A DNA stretch of 64,000 nt from Botrimarina mediterranea (GTDB lineage: Bacteria; Planctomycetota; Planctomycetia; Pirellulales; Lacipirellulaceae), in assembly GCF_007753265.1 (NCBI RefSeq), contig NZ_CP036349.1:5578862-5642861 (forward strand). The letters run 5' to 3'. The notes below the pieces were generated by a model. That model made no database searches. It was not told the DNA's origin and saw only the letters and a program-made list of their open reading frames with translations. Below are positions 53,379 through 62,152 of this stretch, one piece after another (position 1 is the stretch's first letter; each line of letters starts with the position of its first letter). Made by a program: the position numbers and the translations under genes.

Positions 53379-53780
53379 TTACCACAGTTCGCAGAGCACT
53401 TCGCCACCCAGGTTCTTCTGACGCGCTTCGCGGTCGCTCAGGACGCCGCGGCTAGTGCTAACGATCGAGATCCCTAGGCCGTTGAGCACCGGACGCAAAC
53501 CCTTCGCCTGCTGATAAACGCGGCGACCAGGCTTGCTCACACGGCGGATCGTCTGGATCACACGCTCGCCATTGGGACCGTACTTCAGGTCTAGGCGGAG
53601 CTGCTTGACGGGCTGGCCCTCGACCTCCTCCTCGGTCCAGTCCCAGATGTACCCCTCTCGCTTGAGCACTTCGGCTAGGCCGCGCTTCACCTTAGAGATC
53701 GGCATTTGCACGGCGGAACGCTCGACGCGTACCGCGTTGCGGATGCGGGTGAGCATGTCAGCGATCGGGTCGGTCAACAT
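53379..53780 (-). CDS. rpsH: 30S ribosomal protein S8
   Basis: A 133-residue 16S rRNA binder and, in E. coli, the autoregulator of the spc operon. Landmarks are DPIADMLTRIRNAVRVERS, RVSKPGRRVYQQAKGL and the end GISIVSTSRGVLSDREARQK then GGEVLCELW. Confidence 0.98.
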   Translation of the reverse strand: MLTDPIADMLTRIRNAVRVERSAVQMPISKVKRGLAEVLKREGYIWDWTEEEVEGQPVKQLRLDLKYGPNGERVIQTIRRVSKPGRRVYQQAKGLRPVLNGLGISIVSTSRGVLSDREARQKNLGGEVLCELW

Positions 53781-53901
53781 CGCGGGAGGGACTCCTCAGG
53801 GGGCCGGCGGACGGCGCCGCGAAGAAAACATCGGGGTGAATTGGATACGTAAAACTCGCAGCTTCGCTCGACGATCTAATCTCTAGCCGTCGAACAATCG
53901 G

Positions 53902-54087
53902 TTACCAGCTCGCCTTGCGAACGCCTGGGATCAATCCCCGGTCGGCCAACTTGCGGAAGCAAATCCGGCAAATGCCAAACTTGCGGTACACAGCGCGAGG
54001 GCGTCCGCAAAGCTTGCAACGGCACTCACGCCGTGTGCTGAACTTCGGCTTCCTCTCGGCTTTGGCGATCTTCGACTTGCTTGCCAT
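53902..54087 (-). CDS. rpsZ: 30S ribosomal protein S14, type Z
   Basis: A 61-residue zinc-ribbon form of S14. Two CxxC pairs are visible (CKLC and CRIC), followed by [18 protein letters not shown]. The ATG at 54087 gives the usual 61-residue length. It lies between rplE and rpsH, the canonical place. Confidence 0.98.
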   Translation of the reverse strand: MASKSKIAKAERKPKFSTRRECRCKLCGRPRAVYRKFGICRICFRKLADRGLIPGVRKASW

Positions 54088-54185
54088 ACTGGGCCGGCTA
54101 GTGGGTTGGGCGTCTGCGACGCCAAGGTTCTTCAGTTGGATTGAAATCAAGGCCGCTTATCGCGCCTCGGCTTGCCACTCGATGC

Positions 54186-54746
54186 TCAGTTGTTCTCTTC
54201 GCGCTGGAACGGGAAGCCGAGCATCTCCAGCATCAGCCGGGCCTCGTCGTCCGTCGCACCACGGGTGCAGATCGCGATGTTCATGCCCTGCGGGCGGGTG
54301 TACTTGTCGGGGTTGAGCTCTGGGAACACCAGCTGCTCGGTGAGGCCGAGACTGTAGTTCCCCTGCCCATCGAACGCCTTCTTCTTCACGCCACGGAAGT
54401 CGCGGACCCGCGGCAGAGCGATCGAGATCAGGCGGTCGAGGAACTCGTACATCCGCACACCGCGGAGCGTCACCTTGGCGCCGATCGCCATCCCTTCGCG
54501 GAGGCGGAAACCCGCCACTGACTTTCGAGCCTTGCAGACCATCGCCTTCTGACCGGTGATGTCCGCCAGAGCCGACGTCGCTTCCTCGATGTGCTTCTTG
54601 TCGCTGATGGCCGAACCGACGCCCATGCTGACGACGATCTTATCCAGACGCGGCAGCGACAAGCGATTCTCCCGTCCGAGCTGCTCTTTGAGCTGCGGCA
54701 GGACTTCGCTCTCGTAGCGGTCTTTGAGACGGGCGGTGGCGATCAT
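54186..54746 (-). CDS. rplE: 50S ribosomal protein L5
   Basis: A 186-residue 5S rRNA-binding protein. Landmarks are [54 protein letters not shown] and [20 protein letters not shown]. Confidence 0.98.
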   Translation of the reverse strand: MIATARLKDRYESEVLPQLKEQLGRENRLSLPRLDKIVVSMGVGSAISDKKHIEEATSALADITGQKAMVCKARKSVAGFRLREGMAIGAKVTLRGVRMYEFLDRLISIALPRVRDFRGVKKKAFDGQGNYSLGLTEQLVFPELNPDKYTRPQGMNIAICTRGATDDEARLMLEMLGFPFQREENN

Positions 54747-54866
54747 CTTCGTTCTGCTTGGCTAGCCGGGAAACTTCCGGCGGCTGGACGTGGCTTGTTC
54801 TTGCTGACTTCTTGGTTCTGCTGACTGCCTGGCGTGAGCACCAGGCTGTGCTCACTCAGATCGGGC

Positions 54867-55232
54867 TCACTTCTTGGCGGCGACTGGCTTCTTGGCGTAG
54901 GCGGCCTTCGGCGGGGCGATCTCGCCGGCCGTCGTGTCGCACTTCTTGCAGAAGCGTTCTTTCGCGCCCTCGTCGGTGTAGCGGAGGCCCAGGCGGGCGC
55001 GCTTGCCGCAGCTTTCGCAGCAGAACTGCACCTTCGAGATGTCGATCGGCATCTCCTTGCTCAAGCGGCCGCCTTGCGGGTGCTTCTGGCTCCGCTTGAC
55101 GTGCTTGAACACCTTATTGACGCCCTCGACGAGCGCCTTGCCGGCTTCACGGTCGACCTTGATCACCTTGCCACGAACGCCCTTGGAGGCGCCGGCAAGC
55201 ACTTCGACGGTGTCACCTGTTTTAATAAGCAT
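54867..55232 (-). CDS. rplX: 50S ribosomal protein L24
   Basis: A 121-residue assembly initiator of the large subunit. The KOW motif is at the start ([20 protein letters not shown]), then [21 protein letters not shown] Cys-rich C-terminal part ([12 protein letters not shown] ... CKKC) could bind zinc. The tail is Lys/Ala/Pro-rich. Confidence 0.97.
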   Translation of the reverse strand: MLIKTGDTVEVLAGASKGVRGKVIKVDREAGKALVEGVNKVFKHVKRSQKHPQGGRLSKEMPIDISKVQFCCESCGKRARLGLRYTDEGAKERFCKKCDTTAGEIAPPKAAYAKKPVAAKK

Positions 55233-55249
55233 GGTTGCTTTCCGCTGAT

Positions 55250-55278
55250 TTAACCCCCGGTCAACGAACGGGGGTTAA
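55250..55278. repeat. 29-bp palindrome, CCCCCGGTCATTGACC family, copy 2 (rplN-rplX spacer)
   Basis: TTAACCCCCGG and CCGGGGGTTAA-type arms surround a short centre (TCAACGAA). It would form a strong stem in the spc operon transcript, 18 bp before the rplX start side. Confidence 0.85.
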
Positions 55279-55290
55279 CCTCATGTTGGG

Positions 55291-55659
55291 TCAAACGACT
55301 TCGTTTGCGAGGCTGACGATCTTCATGAACTTGCGGTCGCGGAGCTCGCGGGCCACAGCGCCGAAGATCCGCGTGCCACGCGGGTTGTTATCTTTGTCGA
55401 TCAAGACGATCGCGTTGGTGTCGAAGCGGACGTAGCTGCCGTCGGTGCGGCGCGTCGGCGCCTTTGTCCGGACGATCACGCCACGGACAACCGCCTTCTT
55501 CTTCACTTCACTGCCGGGAATGACGCTCTTAACGCTGCAGACGATGACGTCGCCCAAGCCCGCGAAGCGGCGTCGGCTGCCGCCGAGCACCTTCACGCAC
55601 ATCACTTCCTTGGCGCCGGTATTGTCCGCGACGTTCAGCCGCGACTGCATCTGGATCAT
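55291..55659 (-). CDS. rplN: 50S ribosomal protein L14
   Basis: A 122-residue protein at the subunit interface. Landmarks are [59 protein letters not shown] and GPVARELR-type end ([19 protein letters not shown]). Confidence 0.98.
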   Translation of the reverse strand: MIQMQSRLNVADNTGAKEVMCVKVLGGSRRRFAGLGDVIVCSVKSVIPGSEVKKKAVVRGVIVRTKAPTRRTDGSYVRFDTNAIVLIDKDNNPRGTRIFGAVARELRDRKFMKIVSLANEVV

Positions 55660-55752
55660 CGTGACTTCTCGTTTACCGCGTTGTCCGCTCGGTGGATCGT
55701 CGGGGCGAGCGACTCACAAAGAGCGCTACCAACGACGGGAATCGTTCCGCTT

Positions 55753-56112
55753 TCAACCCTCGGCGCCGGATTGCTGGCTATCAGCCGCCTGCTGCCCCTC
55801 GGCACCCGAAGACGCTTCGGCAGCGAGCTGAGCCTTCTGCGCCGCACGCAGCGCGACGAGGTCCACCGCTTGGTTCTTGGCGACCACTCGCACCAGCTCC
55901 CAGCGCTTCAGCTTCGACTTCGGCGGGCACTCGATAATCTCGACGGTGTCCCCCTCGCCCGACTCGTTCTGCTCGTCGTGGACGTGGCAGACCGTGCGCC
56001 GGTGGATGAACTTGCCGTACTTCGGGTGCTTCACCAAACGATCGATCTCCACGCGACGGGTCTTGCTGGCCCGGTCGCTGGTGACGACGCCGATGACTTG
56101 CTTCTTGGGCAT
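55753..56112 (-). CDS. rpsQ: 30S ribosomal protein S17
   Basis: An early-assembly 16S rRNA binder. Residues 1-85 form the usual S17 ([51 protein letters not shown]). The remaining tail of about 35 residues is Ala/Glu/Gln-rich and not part of the standard fold; total 119 residues. Confidence 0.96.
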   Translation of the reverse strand: MPKKQVIGVVTSDRASKTRRVEIDRLVKHPKYGKFIHRRTVCHVHDEQNESGEGDTVEIIECPPKSKLKRWELVRVVAKNQAVDLVALRAAQKAQLAAEASSGAEGQQAADSQQSGAEG

Positions 56113-56154
56113 GGTTGGAGCTGCTAGCTATGGTTAGCTGTTACTAGGCCGCGA

Positions 56155-56361
56155 CTACTTAGCTGCGGCGGCCTTTTCTCGCTGAGTCTGGAGCGTCTTG
56201 CAACGCGCGATCAACCGACGGTTGCGGCGAATCTCGCTCGGGCTGTCAAGCTTCTCCGTCTGCGACTGAATACGCAGGCGGAAGAGCTTGTCGGCCGCTT
56301 CCTCAACCGTGAGGGCGAGCTGCTCGTCGCTCATCTCACGAAGTTCGTTGGCTTTGGTCAT
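56155..56361 (-). CDS. rpmC: 50S ribosomal protein L29
   Basis: A 68-residue helical protein near the exit tunnel. Landmarks are NELREMSDEQLALTVEEAAD, KLFRLRIQSQTEKLDSPSEI and RRNRRLIARCKTLQTQREK. The ATG at 56361 gives the family length. Confidence 0.96.
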   Translation of the reverse strand: MTKANELREMSDEQLALTVEEAADKLFRLRIQSQTEKLDSPSEIRRNRRLIARCKTLQTQREKAAAAK

Positions 56362-56472
56362 GTTTTGGCTGTCGGCTATCAGCTGCCGGCTGTTGGCCGG
56401 CACGGGACTTTTGGCTGTCGACTGGTCTTGCCGTCGGCCGATAGCCGATGGCTAACAGCCGACCGCCATTGG

Positions 56473-56889
56473 TCAGATTGCTTCGCGACGGACCATCCGG
56501 ACGCGGACGGGCATCTTGTGAGCCAAGCGGGCAAAGCAAATCTTCGCCGCCGCCTCCGAAATGCCGGCCACTTCGTACAGCACCGTGCCCGGCTTCACCA
56601 CCGCCGCCCAGAAATCCGGTTCACCCTTACCCTTACCCATACGGGTTTCGAGCGGGATCGACGTTACCGACTTGTCCGGGAAGATGCGGATGTAAAGGCG
56701 TCCCTCGCCACGCACATACTGCTGCGCCGCGATACGACCGGCCTCGATTGTCTGGGCGCTGATCCAGCCACCCTCGACAGCCTGCAAGCCGAATTCGCCA
56801 TAGATCACGCGATTGCCGCGTGTGGCGTTACCTTTTATACGCCCTCTTTGGCTTTTTCGGTGCTTGACCCTCTTGGGCATCAGCGCCAT
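56473..56889 (-). CDS. rplP: 50S ribosomal protein L16
   Basis: A 138-residue protein close to the A site. Landmarks are [30 protein letters not shown]-type region seen as [40 protein letters not shown] and [20 protein letters not shown]. Its start at 56889 overlaps the rpsC 3' end by 62 bp in another frame. Confidence 0.97.
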   Translation of the reverse strand: MALMPKRVKHRKSQRGRIKGNATRGNRVIYGEFGLQAVEGGWISAQTIEAGRIAAQQYVRGEGRLYIRIFPDKSVTSIPLETRMGKGKGEPDFWAAVVKPGTVLYEVAGISEAAAKICFARLAHKMPVRVRMVRREAI

Positions 56890-57523
56890 TGTTCTGGTCC
56901 TCGTATTCGCCTTGGTTGATCCACACCTGAATGCCGATGTGGCCTTGCGGGGTCATCGCCTCAACAAAACCGTAGTCGATCTTGGCCCGCAAGGTGCTCA
57001 AGGGCATCGACCCGGCAATCTGCTTCTCGCGACGGGCCATCTCGGCGCCGCCTAGCCGTCCCGCCATCTGGATCTTAATCCCCTTGGCGCCGGCTTCCAT
57101 GGTCTGCTCGAGCGCCCGCTTCATCGTGCGGCGGAAGGCCGCCCGCTTGGCGAGTTGCTCGGCAATATCTTCCGCAACGAGATGGGCTTCCAACTCGGGG
57201 CGGGAGATCTCCTCAATCTTCAAGTTGATGCGGCGGCCCACCAGCGCCTGCAGCTCGTCCTGGAGCTGCTCGACGTGGGAACCCTTGCGACCGATGATCA
57301 CGCCCGGACGGGCGGCGTGCATGACGACCTTCACCTCGTCACGTGTACGCTCGATCTCGATCGACGGGATGCCGGCCGACTTGTACTTCTTGCTGATGTA
57401 GGCGCGAATCTTCTGATCTTCGATCAGCAGGTCGGCGAACTCTTTCTTCGACGCGTACCAACGGCTCTTCCAATCCAGCATGATGCCGGTGCGGAAGCCG
57501 ATCGGATTAACCTTTTGACCCAT
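56828..57523 (-). CDS. rpsC: 30S ribosomal protein S3
   Basis: A 231-residue protein at the mRNA entry. Landmarks are MGQKVNPIGFRTGIMLDWKS, the KH segment VVMHAARPGVIIGRKGSHVE, INLKIEEISRPELEAHLVAE and IDYGFVEAMTPQGHIGIQVW. The tail ([20 protein letters not shown]) extends past the usual end and overlaps rplP by 62 bp. Confidence 0.98.
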   Translation of the reverse strand: MGQKVNPIGFRTGIMLDWKSRWYASKKEFADLLIEDQKIRAYISKKYKSAGIPSIEIERTRDEVKVVMHAARPGVIIGRKGSHVEQLQDELQALVGRRINLKIEEISRPELEAHLVAEDIAEQLAKRAAFRRTMKRALEQTMEAGAKGIKIQMAGRLGGAEMARREKQIAGSMPLSTLRAKIDYGFVEAMTPQGHIGIQVWINQGEYEDQNNGADAQEGQAPKKPKRAYKR

Positions 57524-57615
57524 TGTTTAAGCGGGAGTCTGAGGGCTTGAAGCCGGAGGAATCGTGTCGTGTGTGCTGTCGATTGCGAGCCGGTGCCGAT
57601 TACTCGCGTGGCACG

Positions 57616-57942
57616 CTACTCAACAGCAACTGTGATGTGACTGAATCGCTTGCGGATGATCTTGGCCATACCCCGCGAACCCGCCTGGACTCGCTTGAAC
57701 ATGGGCCCTCCGTCGACTTTGACCTCGACGAGTTTGAGGCCTGCGCGGTTGGGCGCGCCCCGATCTTCGGCGTTGGCAAACGCACTCGCAATCACCTTCT
57801 CCAACATCCGGGCGCCCCGGTGCGGCTGGTACTTCAGGATCGCCAAGGCGTCATCCACCCGCTTGCCCCGGACCAGGTCCGCCAAGGGGCGAACCTTCTG
57901 GGCGCTGATGCGGGCGTGTTTGTGTGTTGCTCGGTAAGCCAT
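57616..57942 (-). CDS. rplV: 50S ribosomal protein L22
   Basis: A 108-residue tunnel-lining protein. Landmarks are ARISAQKVRPLADLVRGKRV, ALAILKYQPHRGARMLEKVI, ASAFANAEDR and GPMFKRVQAGSRGMAKIIRK. It lies between rpsS and rpsC as usual. Confidence 0.98.
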   Translation of the reverse strand: MAYRATHKHARISAQKVRPLADLVRGKRVDDALAILKYQPHRGARMLEKVIASAFANAEDRGAPNRAGLKLVEVKVDGGPMFKRVQAGSRGMAKIIRKRFSHITVAVE

Positions 57943-58038
57943 AGTCGCTGTTAGCGGTTAGCGGTTAGTCGTTAGGGCTGGTGCTGGCGAATCGCTCAAT
58001 TAGGCGACTCCTAACCTTTGGCCTCTAACCTCTATCCT

Positions 58039-58308
58039 TTACTTCTTGCCCTTGCCGCCGTGACCTCGGAAGCTGCGTGTCGGTGAGAACTCGCCGAGCT
58101 TGTGACCGACCATGTCCTCGGTGACAAATACCTTCAAGTGCTGCTTGCCGTTGTAGACCATAAACGTGTGGCCGACGAATTCCGGAACGATCGTGCAGGC
58201 GCGGGCCCAAGTTGTGATCGGGTCCTTCTTGCCAGCCTCGTTCAGCTTCTCGACCTTGCGGTAGAGCTTCGGGGCGACGAACGGACCTTTTTTAAGCGAA
58301 CGGCTCAT
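58039..58308 (-). CDS. rpsS: 30S ribosomal protein S19
   Basis: An 89-residue head protein paired with S13. Landmarks are [40 protein letters not shown] and [20 protein letters not shown]. Confidence 0.98.
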   Translation of the reverse strand: MSRSLKKGPFVAPKLYRKVEKLNEAGKKDPITTWARACTIVPEFVGHTFMVYNGKQHLKVFVTEDMVGHKLGEFSPTRSFRGHGGKGKK

Positions 58309-58319
58309 GTGTCTTTTAC

Positions 58320-58348
58320 TTAGCCCCCGGTCATTGTCCGGGGGTTAA
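58320..58348. repeat. 29-bp palindrome, CCCCCGGTCATTGACC family, copy 3 (rplB-rpsS spacer)
   Basis: TTAGCCCCCGG and CCGGGGGTTAA arms surround TCATTGT. It starts 12 bp upstream of the rpsS ATG, where it could affect ribosome access. Confidence 0.87.
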
Positions 58349-58360
58349 ATGAACGGAGTG

Positions 58361-59224
58361 TTACTTCTTCACCAACTTTTGGACGCCGTAGCGGCGGCTC
58401 TTGCGACGTCGGACGATCGCAGCGTTCGACGGCTTGCGACGTTGACGCGTCATGCCGCCCTTGGCGCTCTTGCCCGTCGGGCTCACGGGGTGACGTCCAC
58501 CCTTGGTTCGGCCTTCACCACCACCGTGAGGGTGGTCGATCGGGTTCATCGCGGTGCCGCGGACGTGCGGACGACGCCCCAACCAACGAACACGACCGGC
58601 CTTGCCCATGCGGACGGCGCTGTGGTCGGGGTTGCTGGTCGAACCAACGGTCGCCCGGCAGTTCGCGGGAATACGGCGGATCTCACCGCTGGGGAGCGAG
58701 ATCTGCGCCCAACCCGCTTCGCGTGCCATCAGCGTGGCGCTGGTGCCGGCGGCGCGGCACATGACGCCGCCGCGGCCGGGCCGCATTTCGACGTTATGCA
58801 CAACGGTCGCCAGAGGAATCTTCGCCAGCGGCAGGCAGTTGCCAACCTTCGCCGGAGCATCCTCGCCCGACATCACCTTATCGCCGGCCGTCAGGCCAAC
58901 GGGAGCGATGATATAACGCTTCTCGCCGTCCTCGTACTTCAAGAGCGCGATGCGCGCCGAACGATTCGGGTCGTATTGAATCGAATCCACCTCGGCGATC
59001 ATCCCGTCCTTGTTCCGACGGAAGTCGATCAGACGGTAACGTCGCTTGTGACCACCGCCGCGGTGACGACAGGTGATGACGCCCTGGTTGTTGCGACCAC
59101 CCGTCTTCTTGATCGGACGCAGCAGCGACTTCTCGGGCTTGGCGCCGCGCGTCAGCTCCTTGAAGTCGCTGACCGACGCATTGCGTCGTCCAGCGGAGGT
59201 CGGCTTGTAAACTCGAATGCCCAT
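58361..59224 (-). CDS. rplB: 50S ribosomal protein L2
   Basis: A 287-residue core protein of the peptidyl transferase region. Landmarks are [40 protein letters not shown], the catalytic-site loop with HPHGGGEGR (His in [12 protein letters not shown]) and [20 protein letters not shown]. The ATG at 59224 is chosen from the family start. Confidence 0.98.
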   Translation of the reverse strand: MGIRVYKPTSAGRRNASVSDFKELTRGAKPEKSLLRPIKKTGGRNNQGVITCRHRGGGHKRRYRLIDFRRNKDGMIAEVDSIQYDPNRSARIALLKYEDGEKRYIIAPVGLTAGDKVMSGEDAPAKVGNCLPLAKIPLATVVHNVEMRPGRGGVMCRAAGTSATLMAREAGWAQISLPSGEIRRIPANCRATVGSTSNPDHSAVRMGKAGRVRWLGRRPHVRGTAMNPIDHPHGGGEGRTKGGRHPVSPTGKSAKGGMTRQRRKPSNAAIVRRRKSRRYGVQKLVKK

Positions 59225-59272
59225 AATGAAGCGGTTAGCTTTTGTGCGGTTGGCTTTCGCGTCGCGTCTCAT

Positions 59273-59301
59273 TTAACCCCCGGTCATTGACCGGGGGTTA
59301 A
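59273..59301. repeat. 29-bp perfect palindrome, CCCCCGGTCATTGACC family, copy 4 (rplW-rplB spacer)
   Basis: A perfect 14-1-14 inverted repeat with arms TTAACCCCCGGTCA / TGACCGGGGGTTAA. It is the cleanest copy and best defines the family. Confidence 0.92.
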
Positions 59302-59304
59302 CTA

Positions 59305-59619
59305 TTAAAAGAAATCGATCCGGCTATCGTCGTGCAACGTGACAACAGCCTTCTTCCAGTCGGCGGTCTTGCCCATCCGGAACCGCGTGCGGCGGTACTT
59401 GCCCTTGCGGTTCATCGTGGCGACCTTGACGACTTTCACGTCGAACAACTTTTCGATCGCCGTCCGCACGTCGAGCTTCGTCGCCAGTTTGTTCACCTCG
59501 AACGAGTAGGCGTTGTTGCGAGTCGATCGGTGCACGCCCTTCTCGGTCACCAAGGGACGCAAGATCACTTGGTGCGGCTCAAGCGTGAGCGACGTCTTTT
59601 GCGGGATGTGACGGGGCAT
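59305..59619 (-). CDS. rplW: 50S ribosomal protein L23
   Basis: A 104-residue protein at the tunnel exit, docking site for trigger factor and SRP. Landmarks are EPHQVILRPLVTEKGVHRST, NAYSFEVNKLATKLDVRTAI and VKVATMNRKGKYRRTRFRMG. Confidence 0.97.
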   Translation of the reverse strand: MPRHIPQKTSLTLEPHQVILRPLVTEKGVHRSTRNNAYSFEVNKLATKLDVRTAIEKLFDVKVVKVATMNRKGKYRRTRFRMGKTADWKKAVVTLHDDSRIDFF

Positions 59620-59696
59620 CGTAGCTGTTGGCGGTTAGCAGTTGGCTCTTGGCGAGCCAGCGACGTTTGTCGTCAGAATCCGGCCGACGCCGGAGT

Positions 59697-60359
59697 TCAC
59701 TCAGCGGCAGCGGCTTCTTTGTTCTTCTTGTGCTTCGCGGCCGCTTCCTTGAGCTGGTCGAGGGCAGCCTTCGTGATCAGCACCCGCTTTGCGGAGAGCA
59801 GGTTCAGAGCATTGAGGTCCGAAGCCGGCGAAACTTCCACACGGGGAATGTTGCGAGCACTCTTGTAAATATTGGTGTCGATGCCCGAAGTCGTGATCAA
59901 GAGCGAGCTGGAGTCACACCCCAACGCCTTGATAACGGCCGTCATGTCGCGGGTCTTCGGCGTCTCGAAGGCCAGGTCATCGACGATGATCAGCTCATCA
60001 TCGGCCACCTTCGAAGCGAACGCCATGCGGGTCGCTAGCTGCAAAGCCTTACGGGGCATCCGGTAGCTGTAGTCACGCGGAGCGATAGCCATGATATGAC
60101 CGCCGCCACGACGCGTACCCGACCGCTTATGGCCGGCGCGAGCGTTGCCCGTACCCTTCTGACGGTAAAGCTTCTTCTTCGAACCCGAGACCTGGCCGCG
60201 GGTCTTCGTCTTGTGCGTGCCCTGCCGCTGATTGGCCTGGTACATGACCACGGCGTCGTGCAGAAGCTGCTTATTGATCGACGGAGCGAAATCCTCGGCC
60301 TCGACACTATACGTGCCGACCTTGGCGCCCTTGCGATCGTGAATGGTGAGTTTAGGCAT
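59697..60359 (-). CDS. rplD: 50S ribosomal protein L4
   Basis: A 220-residue tunnel protein and, in E. coli, the S10-operon autoregulator. Landmarks are INKQLLHDAVVMYQANQRQG, the extended loop KKKLYRQKGTGNARAGHKRS, and the C-terminal LNLLSAKRVLITKAALDQLK. The Lys/Glu/Ala tail is short. The ATG at 60359 matches the family N-terminus (MPKLTIHDRKGAKVG). Confidence 0.98.
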   Translation of the reverse strand: MPKLTIHDRKGAKVGTYSVEAEDFAPSINKQLLHDAVVMYQANQRQGTHKTKTRGQVSGSKKKLYRQKGTGNARAGHKRSGTRRGGGHIMAIAPRDYSYRMPRKALQLATRMAFASKVADDELIIVDDLAFETPKTRDMTAVIKALGCDSSSLLITTSGIDTNIYKSARNIPRVEVSPASDLNALNLLSAKRVLITKAALDQLKEAAAKHKKNKEAAAAE

Positions 60360-60372
60360 GGCAGTGAGTGAG

Positions 60373-60433
60373 CAGTCGGCAGTGGGCAGTGGACAGGAAG
60401 CAAGAAACTGCCCACTGCTGACTGCCCACAGCC
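60373..60433. repeat. GCAGTGGGCAGT inverted repeat in the rplC-rplD spacer
   Basis: Units CAGTCGGCAGTGGGCAGTGG on the left face ACTGCCCACTGCTGACTGCC on the right, giving a strong stem just upstream of rplD. A single-sided relative lies at 14040-14075. Confidence 0.75.
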
Positions 60434-60439
60434 CACTAG

Positions 60440-61156
60440 TTACTTCAACATATTCGCGGTACGGACGACAACAAACGCGTTCTTGTGGCCCGGGACGGCG
60501 CCGCGGATCAGCAGCAGATTGTTTTCTACGTCGACGCCAACCAGCTTCTGGTTGCGGACGGTTGTGCGAGCATTGCCATACTGGCCCGGCATCTTCTTCC
60601 CCTTGAAGACACGACCCGGGTAGGTGCTGCAACCCGTGCCACCAAGATGGCGATGGCACTTCTTAACGCCGTGCGTCGCACGCTGGCCGGCGAAGTTATG
60701 ACGCTTCATGGCGCCAGAGAAACCGCGCCCCTTGCTGGTGCTGGTCACGTCCACCGACGCGACACCTTCGAGCGACGCAACGGTGATCTCACCGCCGAGC
60801 TCAACGCCGCCGGCGAAACCCGAAGCCGGGCCGCGGAACTCGCGGACGAGCCGCTTGGGCTCGCAGCCGGGCTTGGCGATGGCTTCGACGCCGCCTTCGG
60901 CACGCTTCTTAGCACGCTTACTCTCGAGCTTGGCGACGTGGCCCCGCTCGCTGCGGCTGGCAAGCCGACGCGGCTTGTCGAGAAAGCCGACCTGAATAGC
61001 CTCGTAGCCATCCCGATCGAGCGTCTTGACCTGCAACACGTGACACGGGCCCGCCTGGACAACCGTCACGGGAACCACGGAGCCCGACTCGTCAAAAACC
61101 TGGGTCATCCCGACCTTTCGGCCCAGGATTCCGGCAGTGGGGTTGTTTGCTGACAT
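60440..61156 (-). CDS. rplC: 50S ribosomal protein L3
   Basis: A 238-residue protein reaching the peptidyl transferase centre. Landmarks are ILGRKVGMTQVFDESGSVVP, VTSTSKGRGFSGAMKRHNFA, THGVKKCHRHLGGTGCST and PGRVFKGKKMPGQYGNARTT. An earlier in-frame ATG at 61180 exists; 61156 fits the family start better. Confidence 0.97.
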   Translation of the reverse strand: MSANNPTAGILGRKVGMTQVFDESGSVVPVTVVQAGPCHVLQVKTLDRDGYEAIQVGFLDKPRRLASRSERGHVAKLESKRAKKRAEGGVEAIAKPGCEPKRLVREFRGPASGFAGGVELGGEITVASLEGVASVDVTSTSKGRGFSGAMKRHNFAGQRATHGVKKCHRHLGGTGCSTYPGRVFKGKKMPGQYGNARTTVRNQKLVGVDVENNLLLIRGAVPGHKNAFVVVRTANMLK

Positions 61157-61340
61157 AGCGAAGTCGGTCGGCAGGGCCATCGCTAAGCCGCGAGCGGCTT
61201 TGGCGGTCGGCCGGTGGTTCGTGTTGCGGTCCGTTGCGGCCGGGAGACTCGCTCGACCCCCTCAACCAAGAGAGGAAAGCGGCTTACCCAGCTTGCTTCC
61301 AGGCATTTCTTAGAAAAATTGGCTCAGCACCCCACCGGCG

Positions 61341-61658
61341 TCAGCCGGCAGTGGCCTTGATCTTAATATCGACACCCGCCGGCAAGCTGAGCTTGTTCAG
61401 GGCTTCGATCGTCTTGGCGGTCGCGTCAACAATGTCGATCAGACGCTTGTGCGTACGGATCTCGAACTGCTGACGGGACTTCTTGTCGATGTGCGGGCCA
61501 CGAATGACCGTGTACCGCTCGATGCGAGTTGGCAGCGGGATCGGGCCATGAACAACGGAGTTCGTCCGCTTCGCGGTGTCGACGATGTCGGCGGCACTCT
61601 GGTCGAGGACCGAGTGGTCGTACGCCTCCATGCGAATGCGAATAACCTGATCAGCCAC
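61341..61658 (-). CDS. rpsJ: 30S ribosomal protein S10
   Basis: The first gene of the S10 operon, 105 residues. Landmarks are [40 protein letters not shown] and [20 protein letters not shown]. The start is a GTG (61658) with GAGGT 7 bp upstream. Confidence 0.98.
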   Translation of the reverse strand: MADQVIRIRMEAYDHSVLDQSAADIVDTAKRTNSVVHGPIPLPTRIERYTVIRGPHIDKKSRQQFEIRTHKRLIDIVDATAKTIEALNKLSLPAGVDIKIKATAG

Positions 61659-62152
61659 GCTGACTACCTCGTTTGCCCACCAGGAAGACCCGTAGGGCCC
61701 CGAGCGGGAATGCTTGCTTACTGCGGGAGGCTCGCCGCCAGGGACGGGGCGAACCGCTTCGGCAGATGTTTAGTCCTGCTGAGGGGAGGCCCGGCGCCGC
61801 GACCCCCCACGTGGACAAATCCACTGGACCGCTGGGCCAACCACCCCCTACTGTCTCCGTCGCGCTGGGCGGAGAATCGCAAAGGTTACGGAAGGTCCAG
61901 CCGGGTGTCAACGGGGTCAGGGGGAAATCGGCAAGTTATCCGCGACAGGGCGAAGAATCCTCGGTGTGCGCCGCAAACCCACCGGGACCGGGCCAGCCGG
62001 ATCAGGGACGAAATTCGTCATTCGGAGCCTTGCGGATAAAGCTGATCCCCCGAAAGCTCCGGAGTGCCCCGAAGCGTGAACGCCCGGCGTTGTAGCGCGC
62101 GCCGAGATTCATCCCGGATTCAGCTCCGGGCGTAGCGATTAGGGTCTCTGCC
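61659..62152. other. S10 operon leader and upstream region
   Basis: These 494 bp hold no gene. A promoter is predicted at 61883-61911, giving a leader of about 215 nt with some stem potential (CCAGTGGATTTGTCCACGTGG near 61812-61832). The outer part (62010-62152) has the CCCGAAGCGTGAACGCCCGG and GCTCCGGGCGTAGCG motifs, also seen near 63119-63140 (CCCCGAAGCGTGAACGCTCG). Confidence 0.55.
61883..61911 (-). promoter_or_regulatory. Predicted promoter of the S10 operon
   Basis: On the minus strand a perfect -35 TTGACA (61911-61906) is followed after exactly 17 bp by TAACCT (61888-61883). It is the best sigma70-type match seen in the window and lies upstream of rpsJ. Confidence 0.6.
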
